DNA from: Mycolicibacterium austroafricanum
GTDB taxonomy: Bacteria > Actinomycetota > Actinomycetes > Mycobacteriales > Mycobacteriaceae
DNA length: 64,000 nt
NCBI RefSeq assembly: GCF_000612725.1
Contig: NZ_HG964452.1
Location: 562,540-626,539, forward strand
Direction: 5' to 3'
Each line of letters opens with the position of its first letter. The stretch's first letter is position 1. A program made the translations under genes and the position numbers. Positions 42,023 to 51,063 of the stretch are shown here, in pieces. Below the pieces are notes generated by a model, which saw only the letters and a program-made list of their open reading frames with translations, was not told the DNA's origin and did not search any database.

Positions 42023-42937
42023 CGCCGCCGCCTGGCTGGCCATCGCGAAGCTGTAGCGGATGTGGTCTCCGTGCCCGTTCGGCACCACCGGGAAGGTGAG
42101 CGACTCGGACCGGTCGCGGATCGCGTCGATGTTCTCGGCGACGTCGGCGATCGTCCACGACGGCCGGTACACCCCGCGTGTCTCGGTCACCGCGGCGGTG
42201 GCGACACGGCCGGCCAGCGCGACGAACATCTCCCCTGTGACCGAACAGGTTTCGTGAGCCAGGTAGCCCACGACGGGGGCGACGAGTTCGGGCCCCATCG
42301 GCGGGTAGGCCGACGTGTCGATACCGGCGGCCATCCGGGTTACCGCGGCAGGCACGATGACGTTGCTCTTGACGTCGTGCGCCGCACCCTCCATCGCCGC
42401 GACGTGGGACAGCCCGATCACGCCGGCCTTGGCGACGGCGTAGTTGGCGACCTCGTGGTTGCCGTAGAGCCCGCCGATCGACGACGTCAGCACGATCCGG
42501 CCGTAGCCCGCGTCGCACATCGAAGGAAAGGCCGGCCGCACGACGTGGAACGCGCCGCGCAGATGCACGTCGAGCACGGCTTCGAAATCGTCGTACGTCA
42601 TCTCGGCCAGCGGCGCCCGCCGCACGATGCCCGCGTTGTGGATCAGGATGTCGACGCCGCCGAAACGTTGCTGCGCGTCAGCGATGATGGCCCGCCCCCC
42701 TTCGGGGGTGGCGACGCTGTCGGTGTTGGCGACGGCTTCGCCTCCCGCCGAGGCGATCTCGTCGACGACGGCCTGGGCCGGGCCGGTATCGGCACCCTCA
42801 CCGTCGAGGGCGCCACCGGAGTCGTTGACCACCACCTTGGCGCCGTCGGCGGCCAGCATCAGCGCGTATGCGCGGCCCAGGCCGCGGCCGGCGCCGGTGA
42901 CGACGGCGACACGGCCGTCGAAACGCAGGTCAGCCAC
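41990..42937 (-). CDS. SDR family oxidoreductase, (3R)-hydroxyacyl-CoA dehydrogenase-like
   Basis: A 315-aa [42 protein letters not shown] is the start seen in the dehydrogenase part of peroxisomal multifunctional enzyme 2; Y-A-V-A-K is catalytic. A 60-residue C-terminal extension (RGVYRPSWTIADVAENIDAIRD) also fits that group. It likely oxidises a 3-hydroxyacyl-CoA. GTG start overlapping the monooxygenase stop by 8 nt. The last 12 residues come from duplicated DNA. Confidence 0.88.
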   Translation of the reverse strand: MADLRFDGRVAVVTGAGRGLGRAYALMLAADGAKVVVNDSGGALDGEGADTGPAQAVVDEIASAGGEAVANTDSVATPEGGRAIIADAQQRFGGVDILIHNAGIVRRAPLAEMTYDDFEAVLDVHLRGAFHVVRPAFPSMCDAGYGRIVLTSSIGGLYGNHEVANYAVAKAGVIGLSHVAAMEGAAHDVKSNVIVPAAVTRMAAGIDTSAYPPMGPELVAPVVGYLAHETCSVTGEMFVALAGRVATAAVTETRGVYRPSWTIADVAENIDAIRDRSESLTFPVVPNGHGDHIRYSFAMASQAAAMSACAKSRSR

Positions 42938-44771
42938 GGAGTTCCAGGCCTTCGAGGGCACCTCGGGCCCGCCATTCGGCGATCAGCTCGTCGAACGCGT
43001 AGAAGCCGGGCGAGTAGAAGTCGCCGAGGAATGCGCCGTTGCCTTCCTTACCACCGCGGCCCTCGTTGTTGTAATAGCCCGGGGTGCAGGATAATTCGAA
43101 CGCAGAGTTGTCGATCGCCAGTTCCCGGACGGTCGACACCCAGTTGTCCTGACCCTCCTGGCTGGGCTCGACCGTCGTCGCCCCCCGGTTCTGTGCCTCG
43201 GCGATGATGTACGCGATGTGCTCGGCCTGCTGCTCGAACATCGCGGTGGTGTTCGCCGACACCCCGCCCTGGATGAAGCCCATGAAGAACTGGTTCGGGA
43301 ATCCGCGGCTCGTCATCCCGTGCAGGGTCTTGTAGTCGTCGCGCCAGTGTTCGAAGAGTGAGAGGCCGTCCCGACCGACGATGCGGTCGATCGCATACCG
43401 GCGGCTGATCTCGGTCGAGATCTCGAAGCCGCTGGCGAAGATGACGCAGTCGACCTCGTACTCGACGCCGTTGGCGACGATCCCCTTCTCGGTCAGCCTT
43501 TCCACGCCCTTGGATTCGGACACGTCGACGAGTGTCACGTTGGGGCGGTTGAAGGTGGCCAGGTACTGCTCGCTCGAACACGGCCGCTTGCACATGAACC
43601 GGTAGTACGGTTTGAGCGCCTCGGCCGTCGCGGGATCCTCGACCACGGCCGCGACGCGGCGCCGCAGCCGCTCCATGATCTTGTAGTCTTCCTCTTCCCG
43701 GAACGCCATGATCTGTTCGATGGTCACCGCGGCGGGATCGGGGCTGGCCGCGATGCGGGCCGTCAGGTTGCGGCCGAGCTCGGTCCAGAAGTCGCACACC
43801 AGATCGGGCTCGCCGAACACGACGCCGACGAACGGCGACCAGTTGTGGAAGTTGCGCTTGCGCTCCTCCTGCCAGCCCGGCCGCAGCGAGGCCGCCCATG
43901 CCGGGTCGGTGGGTGTGTTGACGCGTTCGTCCACCGACGACGGCGTTCTCTGGAACACGAAGAGCTGCTTGGCGTCTCGACCGAGATGCGGTACCAGCTG
44001 GACACCGGTGGCGCCGGTCCCGACGAGCGCGACACGCTTGTCGGCCAGCTTGTGCAGGCCGCCGTCGGCGTCACCGCCGGTGTAGTCGTAGTCCCAACGG
44101 GCGGAGTGGAACACATGCCCGGCGAAGTCTTTGATGCCGGGGATACCGGGCAGCTTCGGGCGGTTGTAGGAGCCCTGAGCCATGACGACGAACCGGGCCC
44201 GGATGTCGTCGCCGCGGTCGGTGCTGATCCGCCACCGTTGCAGGTCGTCGTCCCACTGCAATTCGCGCACCTGGGTGGAGAACAGCGCTCCGTCGTACAG
44301 CCCGAAGTGCTTGCCGATGTTGCGGCAGTGCTGGAGGATCTCGGCGCCGTCGGCGAACTTCTTGCTCGGGATGAAACCGAGCTCTTCGAGCATCGGGATG
44401 TAGCAGTAGGCGTCGTTGTCGCACTGGATTCCGGGGAACCGGTTCCAGTACCACACACCGCCGAAGTCGCCGGCCATCTCGATGACCCGGATACCCTCGA
44501 CACCGGCCTTCTTCAGGTAGGCGCCCGCCAGCAGCCCGGCGAAGCCTCCGCCGAGGATCACCACGTCGACGTCCTCGGCGATCGGATCACGCTCGGTCAC
44601 GGTGGTGTAGGGGTCGACCTCATAGAACTCGGCGAAGTCGCCCTCGAGCTCCAGGTACTGCGAGCCGCCTTCCGGACGCAGCCGCTTGGCCCGCTCCTGC
44701 GCGTACTTCTCGCGAAGCGCCGGGATGTCGATGTCGGTGGGCGTGTCGGTCGGCCCGCACGGGGTCTCCAT
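42930..44771 (-). CDS. Flavin-dependent monooxygenase, type I Baeyer-Villiger type
   Basis: A 613-aa FAD/NADPH enzyme. FAD motif VVILGGGFAGLLAGAYL, the BVMO fingerprint FAGHVFHSARW (residues 216-226) and NADPH motif VGTGATGVQLV are all intact. An N-terminal extension of about 65 residues precedes the FAD site, as in larger steroid or cycloketone BVMOs. It would insert oxygen beside a ketone to make an ester or lactone. SD GGAGAGGAG; hairpin C lies just upstream. Confidence 0.92.
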   Translation of the reverse strand: METPCGPTDTPTDIDIPALREKYAQERAKRLRPEGGSQYLELEGDFAEFYEVDPYTTVTERDPIAEDVDVVILGGGFAGLLAGAYLKKAGVEGIRVIEMAGDFGGVWYWNRFPGIQCDNDAYCYIPMLEELGFIPSKKFADGAEILQHCRNIGKHFGLYDGALFSTQVRELQWDDDLQRWRISTDRGDDIRARFVVMAQGSYNRPKLPGIPGIKDFAGHVFHSARWDYDYTGGDADGGLHKLADKRVALVGTGATGVQLVPHLGRDAKQLFVFQRTPSSVDERVNTPTDPAWAASLRPGWQEERKRNFHNWSPFVGVVFGEPDLVCDFWTELGRNLTARIAASPDPAAVTIEQIMAFREEEDYKIMERLRRRVAAVVEDPATAEALKPYYRFMCKRPCSSEQYLATFNRPNVTLVDVSESKGVERLTEKGIVANGVEYEVDCVIFASGFEISTEISRRYAIDRIVGRDGLSLFEHWRDDYKTLHGMTSRGFPNQFFMGFIQGGVSANTTAMFEQQAEHIAYIIAEAQNRGATTVEPSQEGQDNWVSTVRELAIDNSAFELSCTPGYYNNEGRGGKEGNGAFLGDFYSPGFYAFDELIAEWRARGALEGLELRG

Positions 44772-44788
44772 AACTCTCCTCTCCTGGT

Positions 44789-44837
44789 GATTTCGGTGTA
44801 GTTGGTCTCGGTGAGCGTGACCAACTACACCGAAATC
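44789..44837. repeat. Intercistronic hairpin element, copy C
   Basis: Perfect 19-bp arms (GATTTCGGTGTAGTTGGTC at 44789-44807, complement at 44819-44837), loop TCGGTGAGCGT. Placed 3 nt after the Rieske oxygenase stop and 17 nt before the monooxygenase ATG. Confidence 0.97.
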
Positions 44838-44840
44838 GCT

Positions 44841-46214
44841 CTACAGCTCGCGGGGTTCGCCGGCTCCCATGTACTTGGACAGTTGGTGATGCAGGTTGAC
44901 GGTGCTGCGCTCGCGGTACGGGTTGGGCAGCGTGCCGGGGAACCCCGCCGACTTCATGCCCTGCTGCACGGCCGCCATGTTGGAGAAATCCTGCGGCAGC
45001 ACCGACAACCAGTTCGGCGAATCCTTCGGCGTGTAAACCCATTCCGTCTCGGGCTCACCACCCTTCGGATACAGCTCGAACACGGCGACCTCGAAGATGC
45101 ACTTGTTCGGGTCGTAGCTCGGGTCGGGACGCGCGCTGTAGCACAGCGCGCTGGTCAGGCCCTGGCCGATCTGGAAGTTCGGGAAGATCTGCCACGCCGT
45201 CCCGCTCTGGCCCAGGATGTCGGGCGGGATGGTCGGCCAGATCACGCCGCGGGCTTCGTCGTCGCGTCGCGCCGAGGCCAGCCAGTGCTGCAGCACCTGG
45301 TCGGCGGGCGTGCCCTCGGGTAGTTCGTCGACCAGCCGTTTGGCGGCGTTCACCAGCGTCTCGGTGGTGGTCGCGTTGGTCTCTTCCATGGTGTAGACCT
45401 GCATCTCGGCGGTCGAGATGCGCGGATCTCCGGTGCCGAGACGGATCTTGGACTTGGTCTCGTCCATCCCCTTGGGCGCGTCGTAGCCGATGTTGCTGTG
45501 TTTGCCCTGCGCCTTGGCCCAGCCCTTGAACTCACCGAACCGGTTGAACTCCGGATGCGTGGTGAAGACGTGGTAGGTCTCGTTGAAGGCCTCCAGCGCC
45601 ACCTTCCAGTTGCAGTCGAAGTAGAGCCATTTGCGCCACTTGTAGCGCATGTTCTCCAGGCCGAACGGGTCGAGGATCTTGGCGGCCGGGAACAGGTAGT
45701 CGGCCAGCGGTTCACAGTCGGGGTCCATGTTGACGAACAGCCAGCCGCCCCAGGTGTCGACCCGCACCGGCGCCAGATGGGTGTTGCGCGGGGTCAGCTT
45801 GCCCTTCCAGTCGTCCTGCTCGCGGATGTGGGTGCAGGTGCCGTCCAAACCGTATGTCCAACCGTGGAATCCGCACACGAAGGACTTCCGCGCGCGACCG
45901 ACGGCGTTCTTGCATCCCTCGGGGGTGTCGACCAGGCGGCGGCCCCGGTGCATGCAGACGTTGTGGTGTGCCGCAAAGGTGTCCGCGCTCGTTCGTACCA
46001 CGATGATCGAGTCGTCGAGGATGTCGTAGGTCAGGTAGCTGCCGACCTCCGGGATCTCTTCGACGCGGCCCACCTGCTGCCACACCTTGCGCCACAGTCT
46101 GTCCCGTTCGGCGCGGGCGTACTCCTCGGAGATGTACGCCTCGACCGGGATGGTCATCGACTCGGACAGCTCCTCGGCCGCGTCGATTTCGGGCTGGTTG
46201 TCGAGATCGGTCAT
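44841..46214 (-). CDS. Rieske non-haem iron oxygenase, large (alpha) subunit
   Basis: A 457-aa protein. Rieske 2Fe-2S ligands C87, H89, C114 and H117 (CMHRGRR, CGFHGWTYG); mononuclear-iron His 215 and His 220 in NETYHVFTTHPEF. It belongs to the ring-hydroxylating dioxygenase alpha family. No small subunit, ferredoxin or reductase gene is nearby, so electrons come from elsewhere. AGGAGG precedes the ATG, inside the end of the SDR gene, which it overlaps by one base. Confidence 0.92.
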   Translation of the reverse strand: MTDLDNQPEIDAAEELSESMTIPVEAYISEEYARAERDRLWRKVWQQVGRVEEIPEVGSYLTYDILDDSIIVVRTSADTFAAHHNVCMHRGRRLVDTPEGCKNAVGRARKSFVCGFHGWTYGLDGTCTHIREQDDWKGKLTPRNTHLAPVRVDTWGGWLFVNMDPDCEPLADYLFPAAKILDPFGLENMRYKWRKWLYFDCNWKVALEAFNETYHVFTTHPEFNRFGEFKGWAKAQGKHSNIGYDAPKGMDETKSKIRLGTGDPRISTAEMQVYTMEETNATTTETLVNAAKRLVDELPEGTPADQVLQHWLASARRDDEARGVIWPTIPPDILGQSGTAWQIFPNFQIGQGLTSALCYSARPDPSYDPNKCIFEVAVFELYPKGGEPETEWVYTPKDSPNWLSVLPQDFSNMAAVQQGMKSAGFPGTLPNPYRERSTVNLHHQLSKYMGAGEPREL

Positions 46215-47068
46215 CAGATCCTCCTAATGGATTCTCGGAAGGACTCGTCTTTGAGGAACAACGACGTGTTGTCCGCGGCCAGGTGGCTCCACTTCAGGTT
46301 CAGTCCGCCGTCGACCAGCAGGGTCTGCCCGGTGATGTAGCTCGACAGGTCCGACAGCAGGAACAGGATCGCGCCGGCCTGCTCCTCCGGGGTGCCGCGC
46401 CTGCCCATCGCGATGGCGGTCCGGTCCCGTTCGGGGTCTTCGTCGACGTAGGTGCGCGACGCCGCGGTCTCGGTGACACCGGGGGCGACGGCGTTGACCC
46501 GGATGTCGTCGAGCGCCAGTTCGACGGCCATGGTGCGTGTCATCGCGACGATCGCGGCTTTGGCTGTCCCGTAGGCGATGTGGAACGGCGCGGTGTTCAT
46601 CCCGCTGATCGAGGACACCGAGACGATCGAACCCCTGAGGCCTCGGGTGCGTAACTCGCTACCGACGGCCTGGCTCATGAAGAACGAGGTCTCCAGGTTG
46701 GCCGCGAACAGCGCGCGCCAGTCCTCGCGGGTGACACGGGTGGACGGCATCCAGGTCGCGGGTGCGGCACCGCCGGCGATGTTGACCAGACCGTAGAGGT
46801 CACCGTCGGTGCGACGCACGTGGTCCAGCACCGTCGCGATGCCGTCGTCGGTCGACGCGTCGGCGGCCACGGGTACGACGGACAGCCCCTTCCGTGCCAG
46901 TGGGACGACGTGCTCGTCGAGGTTGTCCTTCGAGCGGCTGACCGCGACGACGGTCGCGCCGGCCTCGGCGGCCAGTCGGGTGACCGTCGTGCCGATGCCG
47001 CCGCCGCCCGCGCCGGAGACGACGACGATGCGACGGTCGAGACGGATGGAGATCCCGGTCCCAGACAC
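46214..47068 (-). CDS. SDR family oxidoreductase
   Basis: A 284-aa SDR with cofactor motif SGAGGGGIGTTVTRLA, catalytic Y-G-T-A-K and ITGQTLLVDGGLNLKW. The C-terminal 35 residues extend past the usual end. It is the first gene of the minus-strand catabolic operon, so it probably oxidises the alcohol product of the oxygenase to a ketone. GTG start, only 5 nt from a TTGTCCGGACAA palindrome. Confidence 0.88.
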   Translation of the reverse strand: MSGTGISIRLDRRIVVVSGAGGGGIGTTVTRLAAEAGATVVAVSRSKDNLDEHVVPLARKGLSVVPVAADASTDDGIATVLDHVRRTDGDLYGLVNIAGGAAPATWMPSTRVTREDWRALFAANLETSFFMSQAVGSELRTRGLRGSIVSVSSISGMNTAPFHIAYGTAKAAIVAMTRTMAVELALDDIRVNAVAPGVTETAASRTYVDEDPERDRTAIAMGRRGTPEEQAGAILFLLSDLSSYITGQTLLVDGGLNLKWSHLAADNTSLFLKDESFRESIRRI

Positions 47069-47073
47069 GCTAA

Positions 47074-47085
47074 TTGTCCGGACAA
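47074..47085. promoter_or_regulatory. GntR-type operator, site 1
   Basis: TTGTCCGGACAA is a perfect 12-bp palindrome, 5 nt upstream of the SDR start. It has the TnGTC-nn-GACnA layout of HutC/DasR-type GntR sites. Site 2 is at 47171-47182. The GntR/UTRA protein at 48794 is the likely ligand. Confidence 0.6.
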
Positions 47086-47095
47086 ATAATGATGC

Positions 47096-47110
47096 TCTGC
47101 ATATTGCAGA
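47096..47110. promoter_or_regulatory. Inverted repeat TCTGCA-TAT-TGCAGA
   Basis: Perfect 6-bp arms with a 3-nt spacer in the same divergent region, between operator sites 1 and 2. It could bind a second regulator. No known family assigned. Confidence 0.4.
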
Positions 47111-47170
47111 ACACTATTCCCCAGCATTTATCCCACCGTCAAGGGTGCTTGCGCCGCCGGTATGACCCTA

Positions 47171-47199
47171 TTGTCTGGACTAGTGACGCTTGCTAACGT
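47171..47199 (+). promoter_or_regulatory. Promoter with operator site 2 for the SMP-30/GntR operon
   Basis: -35 TTGTCT (47171-47176), 17-bp spacer, -10 TAACGT (47194-47199), 8 nt to ATG 47208, so likely leaderless. The operator TTGTCTGGACTA (47171-47182, one mismatch from a perfect palindrome) covers the -35. Confidence 0.6.
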
Positions 47200-47207
47200 C
47201 CGAAGTC

Positions 47208-48797
47208 ATGACTGCCCGGTACGCCGCGCCCGACCCGTCCGCCGCCGACGGATGGCAGCTCCGCAGGCTGACCGCGCCGAGCCGCCTGTTCGGGGCCAAC
47301 GGGCTGCGCACCGGCCCCGACGGGCGCGTCTACGTGGCCCAGGTGACCGGCAGCCAGATCAGCGCGCTGGATCTCGCCTCGGGGGAACTGGAGACGGTCA
47401 GCGCCAGGGGCGGCGACATCATCGCCCCCGACGACGTCGCCTTCGGTGACGACGGCACGCTGTTCGCGACCGAGGTGATGGACGGCCGGGTCAGCGCCCG
47501 CGACACGGCGGGACGCACCAGGGTGCTGCGCGACGACCTGCCGTGCGCGAACGGCATCACGGTGCACCGCGGCAGGTTGTTCGTCGGCGAGTGCCGCGAC
47601 GGCGGTCGACTGATGGAACTGCCGCTCGACGGCGGTGCGCCGCGAATCCTGCTGGAGAACCTGCCGTCGCCGAACGCGATGGAGGTCGGACCGGACGGGC
47701 TGCTCTACTACCCGCTGATGACGGCCAACGAGATCTGGCGGGTGGACCCCGACGGGGGCGAACCGCAGCGGGTGGCCGCAGACCTCGGGGTCCCCGATGC
47801 GGTCAAGTTCGATCCCGACGGTTTCATCGTGTCCACCCAGGTGGCCAGCGGCCAGGTGCTCCGCATCGATCCGCGCAGCGGCGAGAAAACCGGTCTGGCG
47901 CAACTGAACCCGGGGCTGGACAACCTGACGTTCGTCGGCGACCGGCTGTTCGCGTCCAACTTCACCGGTGAGATCACCGAGATCCTGGCCGGCGGGCAGA
48001 CGTCGACGCTGCTGCCCGGCGGGCTGAACTGGCCGCTGGATCTGACCGTCGCCGACGGGCGCCTGTACGTCGCGGACGGCACCTACTTCTACGAGGTCGG
48101 GCCGGACGGTGTGCTGCAGACGGTCGGGATGTTGTTCTCGCCCGGGTATCCGGGCTTCCTGCGGGGGGTGACGGCCGTCGGTGCCGCCGAGTTCGTCGTC
48201 ACCACCTCCGGCGGACAGGTGGCCCGATACCGCCCGGCAGACGGTGAAACCGACTTCCTGGCCACCGATTTCGACCAGCTCTACGGTGTCGACGTGGACG
48301 GCGACGGCACGATCGTGTTCGCCGAACTCGGCACGGGGCGGCTGCTCGCGCTGCGTTCGGGCGCCGTCGAGACGCTGGCATCCGGACTGCGGGAGCCGGT
48401 CGGCGTCGCGATCGATGCCGACGGGGCGCCGCTGGTGGCCGAGTCGGGTGCGGGCCGGGTGGTCCGCGTCGGCCCCGGCGGGGTGGACACCGTGGTCGAC
48501 GGCCTGCAGCGTCCACAGGGCCTGCATGTGCGCGGCGAGCGGCTCTACATCGTGGACGCAGGGGCCGGGGAACTCGTCGAGTTCGACCTGGCCACAGAAC
48601 CTTCGCGGGCCCGCACCACCATCGCCGCCGGCCTTCCGGTCGGTCCGCCGCCCGGGGTCGAACCCAAACCACTGAAAGGGATGCCGCCGTTCTCCGGTCC
48701 ACAGGGGCCGTTCGCCGGTGTGACGTCCGGGCCCGACGGCACGCTGTATGTGTCGGCCGACGGCGACGGCAGCGTCCTGGCGGTTGCCCGGATATGA
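47208..48797 (+). CDS. SMP-30/NHL beta-propeller protein, candidate lactonase
   Basis: A 529-aa propeller protein with repeats of the type GPDGRVYVAQVTGSQI, DDVAFGDDGTLFATEVMDGRVS, SPNAMEVGPDGLLYYP. The length suggests two propellers. Related SMP-30/gluconolactonase proteins are calcium-dependent lactonases. Facing a Baeyer-Villiger monooxygenase, a lactone-opening role is a fair inference. There is no signal peptide. The stop overlaps the GntR start (ATGA). Confidence 0.72.
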   Translation: MTARYAAPDPSAADGWQLRRLTAPSRLFGANGLRTGPDGRVYVAQVTGSQISALDLASGELETVSARGGDIIAPDDVAFGDDGTLFATEVMDGRVSARDTAGRTRVLRDDLPCANGITVHRGRLFVGECRDGGRLMELPLDGGAPRILLENLPSPNAMEVGPDGLLYYPLMTANEIWRVDPDGGEPQRVAADLGVPDAVKFDPDGFIVSTQVASGQVLRIDPRSGEKTGLAQLNPGLDNLTFVGDRLFASNFTGEITEILAGGQTSTLLPGGLNWPLDLTVADGRLYVADGTYFYEVGPDGVLQTVGMLFSPGYPGFLRGVTAVGAAEFVVTTSGGQVARYRPADGETDFLATDFDQLYGVDVDGDGTIVFAELGTGRLLALRSGAVETLASGLREPVGVAIDADGAPLVAESGAGRVVRVGPGGVDTVVDGLQRPQGLHVRGERLYIVDAGAGELVEFDLATEPSRARTTIAAGLPVGPPPGVEPKPLKGMPPFSGPQGPFAGVTSGPDGTLYVSADGDGSVLAVARI

Positions 48798-49537
48798 CCG
48801 CCACGGCCGGTGATCACCGCTACCTGCAGGTGGCGCGCGCACTGCGCAAGGAAATCGTCGACGGCATCTATCCGGTGGGCTCGCAGTTGCCCACCGAGCA
48901 CGAACTGTGCGAGCGGTTCGCCGTCAGCCGCTACACCATCCGCGAGGCGCTGCGCCGGCTGCGCGACGACAACCTCGTCGAATCCCGGCCCCGGGCAGGC
49001 ACTCTGGTGGTCCCCCGGCCCAGCACGAACTCATATGCCCAGGATGTCGTGTCGATCGACGATCTGCTGGCGTTCGCCCAGGGTGCGCAGTTCTCGATCG
49101 AGACCAACGGGATGGTCACGGTCGACGATGCGCTCGCCGAGCGGACCGGGCTGGCCCCGGGCTCGGAATGGTTTGCGGTGAGCGGATACCGGCGCGCCGA
49201 TGACGACACGGCGCCGATCTGCCGGACCGAGTATTTCATCAACCGCAGCTTCGCCGCGGTGGGCCGACTGCTGCAGCGCCACACCGGCCCGATCTTCCCG
49301 CTGATCGAGGACCTGTTCGGGGTCAGCATCGTCGAGGTGCATCAGGAGATCTCGGCGGTGGTGCTCGACGCCGACCTCGCCGCACACCTGCAGGCCGAGG
49401 TCGGCGCCGCGGCACTGCAGATGCAGCGCACCTACACCACCTCCGACGGCGAGATCGCCCAGGTGACCGTCAACACCCACCCGTCGTCGAGGTTCCGCCA
49501 TTCCATGACGATGCGCAGGGTCAGGGACACTGCGTGA
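48794..49537 (+). CDS. GntR family regulator with UTRA domain (HutC/FarR subfamily)
   Basis: A 247-aa protein. The N-terminal wHTH (about 10-75) reads YLQVARALRKEIVDGIYPVGSQLPTEHELCERFAVSRYTIREALRRLRDD; the C-terminal UTRA ligand domain (about 100-235) contains YRRADDDTAPICRTEYFI. It probably represses both divergent operons through the TTGTC-nn-GAC sites and is released by a pathway intermediate. Start overlaps the upstream stop and its own stop overlaps the ligase GTG. Confidence 0.9.
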   Translation: MTATAGDHRYLQVARALRKEIVDGIYPVGSQLPTEHELCERFAVSRYTIREALRRLRDDNLVESRPRAGTLVVPRPSTNSYAQDVVSIDDLLAFAQGAQFSIETNGMVTVDDALAERTGLAPGSEWFAVSGYRRADDDTAPICRTEYFINRSFAAVGRLLQRHTGPIFPLIEDLFGVSIVEVHQEISAVVLDADLAAHLQAEVGAAALQMQRTYTTSDGEIAQVTVNTHPSSRFRHSMTMRRVRDTA

Positions 49538-51063
49538 CCACGCTGGCCGACGCACTGCGGGACGCCGCCCGGGACACCCCGGACCGGATCCTGCTGCGCG
49601 ACGATGAGGCGTCGCTGAGCAGCGCGGAGTTGCTCTCTGCGGCAACGAGTCTGGCCCATGCCCTGGTGCGGCGAATGCCGGTGGGCAGTGTGGTGTCCTT
49701 CGCGGTTCCCAACTGGCACGAGGCGGCGGTCATCTACCTGGGCGCGACGCTGGCCGGCATGGTCGTCAACCCGATCCTGCCGTCCCTGCGTGAGCGCGAG
49801 CTGTCGTTCATCCTCGCCGATGCCGGCAGCCGCGCCATCTTCATCCCGCAGACGTTCGGCGGTCACGACTACGCGGCGATGCTGGACCGGGTGGTCGCCG
49901 GCCTGCCGTCGCCGCCCGAGGTCGTGGTCGTCCGCGGCGAGCCCCGCCGCCCGGCGCTGACCGATCTGGTCTCGGAGCCGCGCGACGGCACTCTGCCTGA
50001 CCTGGATCCGGCAGCCACCCGGATGATCCTGTACACCTCGGGCACCACCGGACGGCCCAAGGGCGTACTGCACAGCCACAAGTCGCTGGGCGCGTTGATC
50101 GCACAGCTGGGCCGCTACTGGCGCATCGACCCGGGCGACACGTTCCTGGTCCCGTCCCCGATCGCCCACATCGGCGGGTCGATCTACGCGTTCGAGTGCC
50201 CGCTGCTGCTGGGCACACAGGCGGTGCTGATGCAGCGCTGGGATCCCGACGCCGCGGTGGCGCTGATGCTGCGGCACCGGTGCACGCACATGGCGGGGGC
50301 GACACCGTTCCTCGACGGGCTGCTGGCGGCGGCAGAGCGGGCGGGCACCCGGCTGCCCGACCTGAAGGTGTTCATCTGCGGCGGGGCGTCGGTCCCGCCG
50401 TCGCTGATCCGCCGCGCCGCCGACTACTTCGACAAGGCGGCGGTGAGCCGCGTCTACGGGTCGACCGAGGTGCCGGTGACCACGGTCGGATCGCTGGACG
50501 ACGTCGACCGGGCCGCCGACACCGACGGCCGGCCGGGCATCGCCGACGTCACGCTGGTCGACGGGGAGATCCGCGCCCGCGGACCGCAGATGCTCACCGG
50601 ATACCTGCATCCGGAGGACAACCGCGAATCCTTCGACGCGGACGGGTTTTTCCGCACCGGAGACCTGGGCCGCCTCACCGACGACGGCTATCTCGTGGTG
50701 ACCGGCCGCGCCAAGGACCTCATCATCCGCAACGGCGAGAACATCTCCCCCAAAGAGGTCGAGGACATTCTCGTCACGCATCCACAGATCGCGGAGATCG
50801 CGATCGTCGGTATCCCCGACCCCCGCACCGGGGAGCGGGCCTGCGCGGTGATCGTCGCCGCCGATTCGGCCGCTCCGGACGTGGCCGAGATCAGGGACTT
50901 CCTGGTCGCGCGCGGCGTCGCGAAGTTCAAGGCACCTGAGCGGGTGGTGGTCGTCGACGCGCTGCCGAAGAACGATGCGGGCAAGGTGCTCAAGCACGCC
51001 ATCCGAGCTGTGCTTCTGGAAAAGCCGCGCCGACCTGACGAAGGAGTCATGACATGCAGGTAG
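49534..51063 (+). CDS. AMP-dependent acyl-CoA synthetase/ligase
   Basis: A 509-aa ANL-superfamily ligase: P-loop YTSGTTGRPKGV, YGSTEVP, GRAKDLIIRNGENISPKEVE and the C-terminal KNDAGKVLK lysine. It activates a carboxylic acid to acyl-CoA via acyl-AMP. GTG start with GTGA overlap. It overlaps the next SDR gene by 10 nt. Confidence 0.92.
   Translation: MTTLADALRDAARDTPDRILLRDDEASLSSAELLSAATSLAHALVRRMPVGSVVSFAVPNWHEAAVIYLGATLAGMVVNPILPSLRERELSFILADAGSRAIFIPQTFGGHDYAAMLDRVVAGLPSPPEVVVVRGEPRRPALTDLVSEPRDGTLPDLDPAATRMILYTSGTTGRPKGVLHSHKSLGALIAQLGRYWRIDPGDTFLVPSPIAHIGGSIYAFECPLLLGTQAVLMQRWDPDAAVALMLRHRCTHMAGATPFLDGLLAAAERAGTRLPDLKVFICGGASVPPSLIRRAADYFDKAAVSRVYGSTEVPVTTVGSLDDVDRAADTDGRPGIADVTLVDGEIRARGPQMLTGYLHPEDNRESFDADGFFRTGDLGRLTDDGYLVVTGRAKDLIIRNGENISPKEVEDILVTHPQIAEIAIVGIPDPRTGERACAVIVAADSAAPDVAEIRDFLVARGVAKFKAPERVVVVDALPKNDAGKVLKHAIRAVLLEKPRRPDEGVMTCR

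Noticed and set aside
49432..50997. 521-codon minus-strand frame opposite an acyl-CoA ligase
   Set aside because: Antisense shadow. The ligase on the plus strand has every ANL motif.
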